Shown piece after piece: positions 61,561 to 64,000 of a DNA stretch of 64,000 nucleotides. A model generated the notes under the pieces. It ran no database searches. It saw only the letters and a list, made by a program, of their open reading frames with translations, and was not told the origin of the DNA. Position 1 is the stretch's first letter, and every line of letters begins with the position of its first letter. The position numbers and the translations under genes are program-made. Source of the stretch: Dehalococcoidia bacterium (lineage in GTDB: Bacteria > Chloroflexota > Dehalococcoidia > GIF9 > AB-539-J10); assembly GCA_016930935.1 (NCBI GenBank), contig JAFGFT010000005.1, positions 1 through 64,000 on the forward strand, given 5' to 3'.

Positions 61561-61593
61561 AAGGAGGCTTCCGGTGCAACCGGGAGCCTCCTT
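61561..61593 (-). terminator. Terminator after the MacAB-type operon
   Basis: AAGGAGGCTCCCGGT pairs with ACCGGAAGCCTCCTT around a tiny loop, 15 positions with one G-T pair, followed by ATCTTGTT on the minus strand. Confidence 0.75.
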
Positions 61594-61628
61594 CCTGTGA
61601 TGTTCGTGAGTATTCGGGGCGCAGTGCT

Positions 61629-62861
61629 CTACTCTGAGCGCAGTGCGTCTATGGGGTTGAGGCGCGAGGCCTGGAAGGCGGGGTAGAACCCGAAGAACAG
61701 GCCGATGCCCACCGACACAGATGCTGCCAGTATGATTGCGTCTGGCGTGACCATGGGTGTGATTTCTTGAACGAAGTGGCCTACCAATGCTGCAATTCCC
61801 CAACCCGAGGCGATGCCGATGAGGCCGCCGGTGAAGCTGAGCAGTGCTGCCTCAATGAGGAACTGAATCCAGATGTCCCGCTCCTGGGCGCCGAGTGCCT
61901 TCCGTATGCCTATCTCCCTGGTACGTTCCAGCACTGAGACGAGCATGATGTTCATCACGCCTATACCGCCAACCAGCAGAGAGATAGCTGCGACTGAGCC
62001 GAGGAATATCACCATGACGTCCATGGCTGATGACACCTGGGCTATTATCTCCTCGGTAGACATCATGCGGAAATCGTCCTCCGCATCAGGCAGCAGCCTG
62101 TGGCGCGTTCTCAGTAGTTCTGTGATGGCGGCCGTCGTCTCTTCGGATTGTTCGCCGTTCTCAAGGCTGAGAGCGATCATGCTGACGATGTGGTCTCCCT
62201 GTGCGGTGCGTTGTTGCGCGGTGGTCTGCTGCAAGAGTGTGAGCGGCACAAAGATACTGTCGTCCGGACTGGTGAACGACGCTCCCTTCTCTTGGAGGAC
62301 ACCGATGACGTGGGTAATGGTTCCATTGACCTTGATAGTCTGGCCGAGCGGGTCTTCCTTCCCGAAGAGGTCCTCCGTTACCGTGGAACCCAGTACCGCG
62401 ACTTTCGCCCCCCTATCATAATCGTAATCGGAGAAGAACGCGCCTGATGCAAGTTCCAGGTTGTACGCGATGCGGTAGTCGGCCGTTGTGCCAGAAACGC
62501 TGGATGACGTGTTTTCGCTTCCCGCGATTATCTGTGCGCTGGTGGATATGACAGGGGAGATAGCTACAATGTTGCCTATCTGGTTCTCTATGGCTTCAGC
62601 GTCCTCAATGGTGAGCGTCTGAGTTGCTCCGCCTCTCACTCCTCCCGGGCTGAAGCCCGAGCTGGGATAGATTTGTACCAGGTTGGCGCCGAGCGATTCT
62701 ATGCTCGAGATAATCTCAGCCTGCGCCCCCTGCCCGATGGCAAGCAGCGCGATGACTGAGGCGACACCGATGACGATGCCTAACACGGTAAGAAAGCTGC
62801 GCAATTTGTGCGCAATCACGCTCGCTGCAGCGGACAGAAGCGGGTCCATGAAGCGGTTCAC
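61629..62861 (-). CDS. ABC transporter permease, MacB/FtsX family
   Basis: The 410-residue protein has one N-terminal helix (LRSFLTVLGIVIGVASVIAL), a large extracytoplasmic domain (about 40-280) and three C-terminal helices with SLLVGGIGVMNIMLVSVLER and GIRKALGAQERDIWIQFLIE, all typical of MacB-type mechanotransmission permeases. GTG 62861 follows GAGGAGACACT and overlaps the ATPase stop (GTGA). ATPase and permease are separate proteins, unlike fused MacB. It should pump a substrate such as a peptide, toxin or lipid out of the cell with its adaptor. Confidence 0.93.
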   Translation of the reverse strand: MNRFMDPLLSAAASVIAHKLRSFLTVLGIVIGVASVIALLAIGQGAQAEIISSIESLGANLVQIYPSSGFSPGGVRGGATQTLTIEDAEAIENQIGNIVAISPVISTSAQIIAGSENTSSSVSGTTADYRIAYNLELASGAFFSDYDYDRGAKVAVLGSTVTEDLFGKEDPLGQTIKVNGTITHVIGVLQEKGASFTSPDDSIFVPLTLLQQTTAQQRTAQGDHIVSMIALSLENGEQSEETTAAITELLRTRHRLLPDAEDDFRMMSTEEIIAQVSSAMDVMVIFLGSVAAISLLVGGIGVMNIMLVSVLERTREIGIRKALGAQERDIWIQFLIEAALLSFTGGLIGIASGWGIAALVGHFVQEITPMVTPDAIILAASVSVGIGLFFGFYPAFQASRLNPIDALRSE

Positions 62862-63526
62862 AGTGTCTCCTCGCTCTTCACGAGCCCGTCCTTCAGGTGG
62901 ATAATCCGTTCACAATAGCTTGCCATGTCAGGCTCATGTGTAATCATGATGAGCGTGTTGCCTTGCTCCTTGTGGAGTGCCACGAGCATGTCCATGATGT
63001 CCGCGCTCGAACGACTGTCGAGATTGCCTGTTGGCTCGTCTGCCAGTATGACCGGTGGGTTCTTTGCCAATGCACGGGCAATCGCCACGCGTTGCTGCTC
63101 GCCGCCGGACATCTCCGTTGGCTTGTGACCTGCGCGGTCTGCAAGTCCAACGCGTGCGAGCGCTTCCTGCGCAAGTGAACCATCGTGTATGCCGGCGTAC
63201 TTGAGTCCCAGCTTCACGTTTTCCAGTGCACTCATGCGCGGCAGGAGGTTGTAGGACTGGAAGACGAAGCCAATCTTCTGTGACCTCACGGTGGCCAGTT
63301 CATGTCGGTTGAGCTTACTCACATCGCGACCGTCAAGGTAGTAGCTGCCGCTCGAGGGTGTGTCCAGGCATCCGAGTATGTTCAGTGTAGTTGACTTGCC
63401 CGAACCCGAAGGTCCCATTATGGCAACCATCTCGCGAGGCTTGATGTTGAACTCTATGCCGTGGAGAACGGTCAACTCCCGGTTGCCCATCGGGTACGTC
63501 TTGGTGATGCGTTCGAGGCGAATCAT
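62858..63526 (-). CDS. ABC transporter ATPase, MacB/LolD type
   Basis: The 222-residue ATPase has Walker A (MGPSGSGKSTTLNIL), Q-loop (FVFQSYNLLPRMSA), signature (EMSGGEQQRVAIARAL), Walker B (PPVILADEPTGNLDS) and H-loop (LIMITHEPDM). LDTPSSGSYYLDGRDVS is typical of the MacB/LolD group. ATG 63526 overlaps the adaptor stop (ATGA) and the stop overlaps the permease start, so all three genes are translationally coupled. Confidence 0.96.
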   Translation of the reverse strand: MIRLERITKTYPMGNRELTVLHGIEFNIKPREMVAIMGPSGSGKSTTLNILGCLDTPSSGSYYLDGRDVSKLNRHELATVRSQKIGFVFQSYNLLPRMSALENVKLGLKYAGIHDGSLAQEALARVGLADRAGHKPTEMSGGEQQRVAIARALAKNPPVILADEPTGNLDSRSSADIMDMLVALHKEQGNTLIMITHEPDMASYCERIIHLKDGLVKSEETL

Positions 63527-64000
63527 GTGCGCGGGTGTCCTCCGCCTCCCATCACGAACATGCCGTTGGGGCGTTCACCATCAGTCAGCGTTGGGACGGT
63601 GCCGATCGTCTTGATGACTTCGCCTTCTGCAAGTCCGTCGGTCACCTCTGTGAACTGCCAGTTGCTGATGCCGGTGGTGATGGTGCGCTGTTCCTCCGAG
63701 CCGTCTTCAGCCAGCACCGTTACGAAGGAACGGCTACCTGCCGTACTGATGGCAGCATTCGGCACGAGTATGATATTGGTCTTCTCAGCGATGAGCAGTG
63801 TCACGCTGACACTGAGCCCTTCGCGCAGTTGTATGTTTTCCATCGCAGTGGCAGTCGTTGCTGCGTTCTGCGTGGGTCCTCCGGACTGCATCCGTTCCAT
63901 GAGAGCGAGAGCCTCTTCCTCAGTCATCTCGCCGGCCTCGATGGCGGTCTTCAGCCGTTCCGGCATCTCTCCTGAAGAAGTCGCTTCTTCGCGTTCCTGC
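63523..64000 (-). CDS. RND/MacA-type periplasmic adaptor (partial)
   Basis: Only the C-terminal 158 residues or so are inside the window; the frame continues to the edge without a stop, so ATG 63966 in the track is probably internal. Visible parts are a charged helical insert (MTEEEALALMERMQSGG), a beta-barrel domain (SVSVTLLIAEKTNIILVPNA) and the membrane-proximal domain (GLAEGEVIKTIGTVPTL). It joins the ABC permease to an outer exit, or in one-membrane cells acts as a chaperone domain for the pump. Confidence 0.87.
   Translation of the reverse strand, partial: QEREEATSSGEMPERLKTAIEAGEMTEEEALALMERMQSGGPTQNAATTATAMENIQLREGLSVSVTLLIAEKTNIILVPNAAISTAGSRSFVTVLAEDGSEEQRTITTGISNWQFTEVTDGLAEGEVIKTIGTVPTLTDGERPNGMFVMGGGGHPRT

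Noticed and set aside
1-64000. CRISPR array, prophage, integrase or insertion sequence.
   Set aside because: No regular spacer-repeat array, transposase, integrase or phage structural gene was recognised; the ORF6N and HicBA genes alone do not show a prophage.
1-64000. tRNA or rRNA genes.
   Set aside because: No cloverleaf with a CCA end or TTCGANNC loop in proper context was found by eye; a tRNAscan-type search would be needed to be certain.

Overview
The window looks like a chromosomal segment from a free-living bacterium with fairly high GC. The mix of URO-D/corrinoid methyltransferases, TRAP transporters, stand-alone GyrI-like proteins, META-domain lipoproteins and a PocR-type sensor kinase suggests Chloroflexota (Dehalococcoidia-like). 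That assignment is inferred from gene content only; no rRNA or tRNA gene was recognised. Signals are ordinary bacterial ones: AGGAGG ribosome sites, several TTGACA-17-TAnnnT promoters, and frequent GTG/TTG starts that can be placed by their Shine-Dalgarno sites.

Region 1 (1-35.9 kb) is a mosaic of small housekeeping and accessory operons. It holds an isoprenylcysteine-methyltransferase-like membrane enzyme cut by the edge, a PAS-PAS-HD-GYP protein, an EamA exporter with Ada, a DsrE-like protein, a self-regulated TetR plus Bcr/CflA exporter, a 2-keto-4-pentenoate hydratase-type enzyme and an AhpD-like protein. These are followed by a 1405-residue dCache-PocR-PAS-GAF histidine kinase with its single-domain receiver, three tandem GyrI-like paralogues, a DUF523/DUF1722 protein, a MarR and QueG-like pair with a visible operator, SerA with a possible leader attenuator, an ORF6N gene between direct repeats, HicBA, three META-domain lipoproteins (one with four repeats), an acyl-CoA synthetase, a cysteine desulfidase-like protein, duplicated DUF5658-like membrane proteins and IlvD.

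Region 2 (35.9-52 kb, all minus strand) is the most distinctive part. In transcription order it reads: TRAP transporter (DctP, DctQ, DctM), terminator, OmpR-type regulator and PAS histidine kinase, a second orphan DctP, acyl-CoA dehydrogenase, cupin, aconitase X large and small subunits, TatD-like hydrolase, a hairpin, then three URO-D-fold methyltransferases, one corrinoid protein and a small cysteine-rich protein, ending at a strong hairpin. I read this as an uncharacterised uptake and catabolic locus for a methylated organic acid or betaine-like compound: TRAP import, sensing, corrinoid-dependent demethylation, and dehydration by aconitase X. The substrate is not known.

Region 3 (52-61.5 kb) has two electron-transfer flavoprotein modules on opposite strands. 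etfA-etfB runs with a two-domain old-yellow-enzyme/dienoyl-CoA reductase (plus). etfB-etfA runs with a GlcD-like FAD oxidase and a CCG iron-sulfur protein (minus), resembling ETF-linked 2-hydroxyacid dehydrogenase systems. They converge on a bidirectional terminator. Together with the acyl-CoA dehydrogenase they probably carry electrons from the catabolic locus to the membrane or to NAD. Region 4 (61.5-64 kb) is a MacA-MacB type ABC export operon whose adaptor is cut by the window edge.
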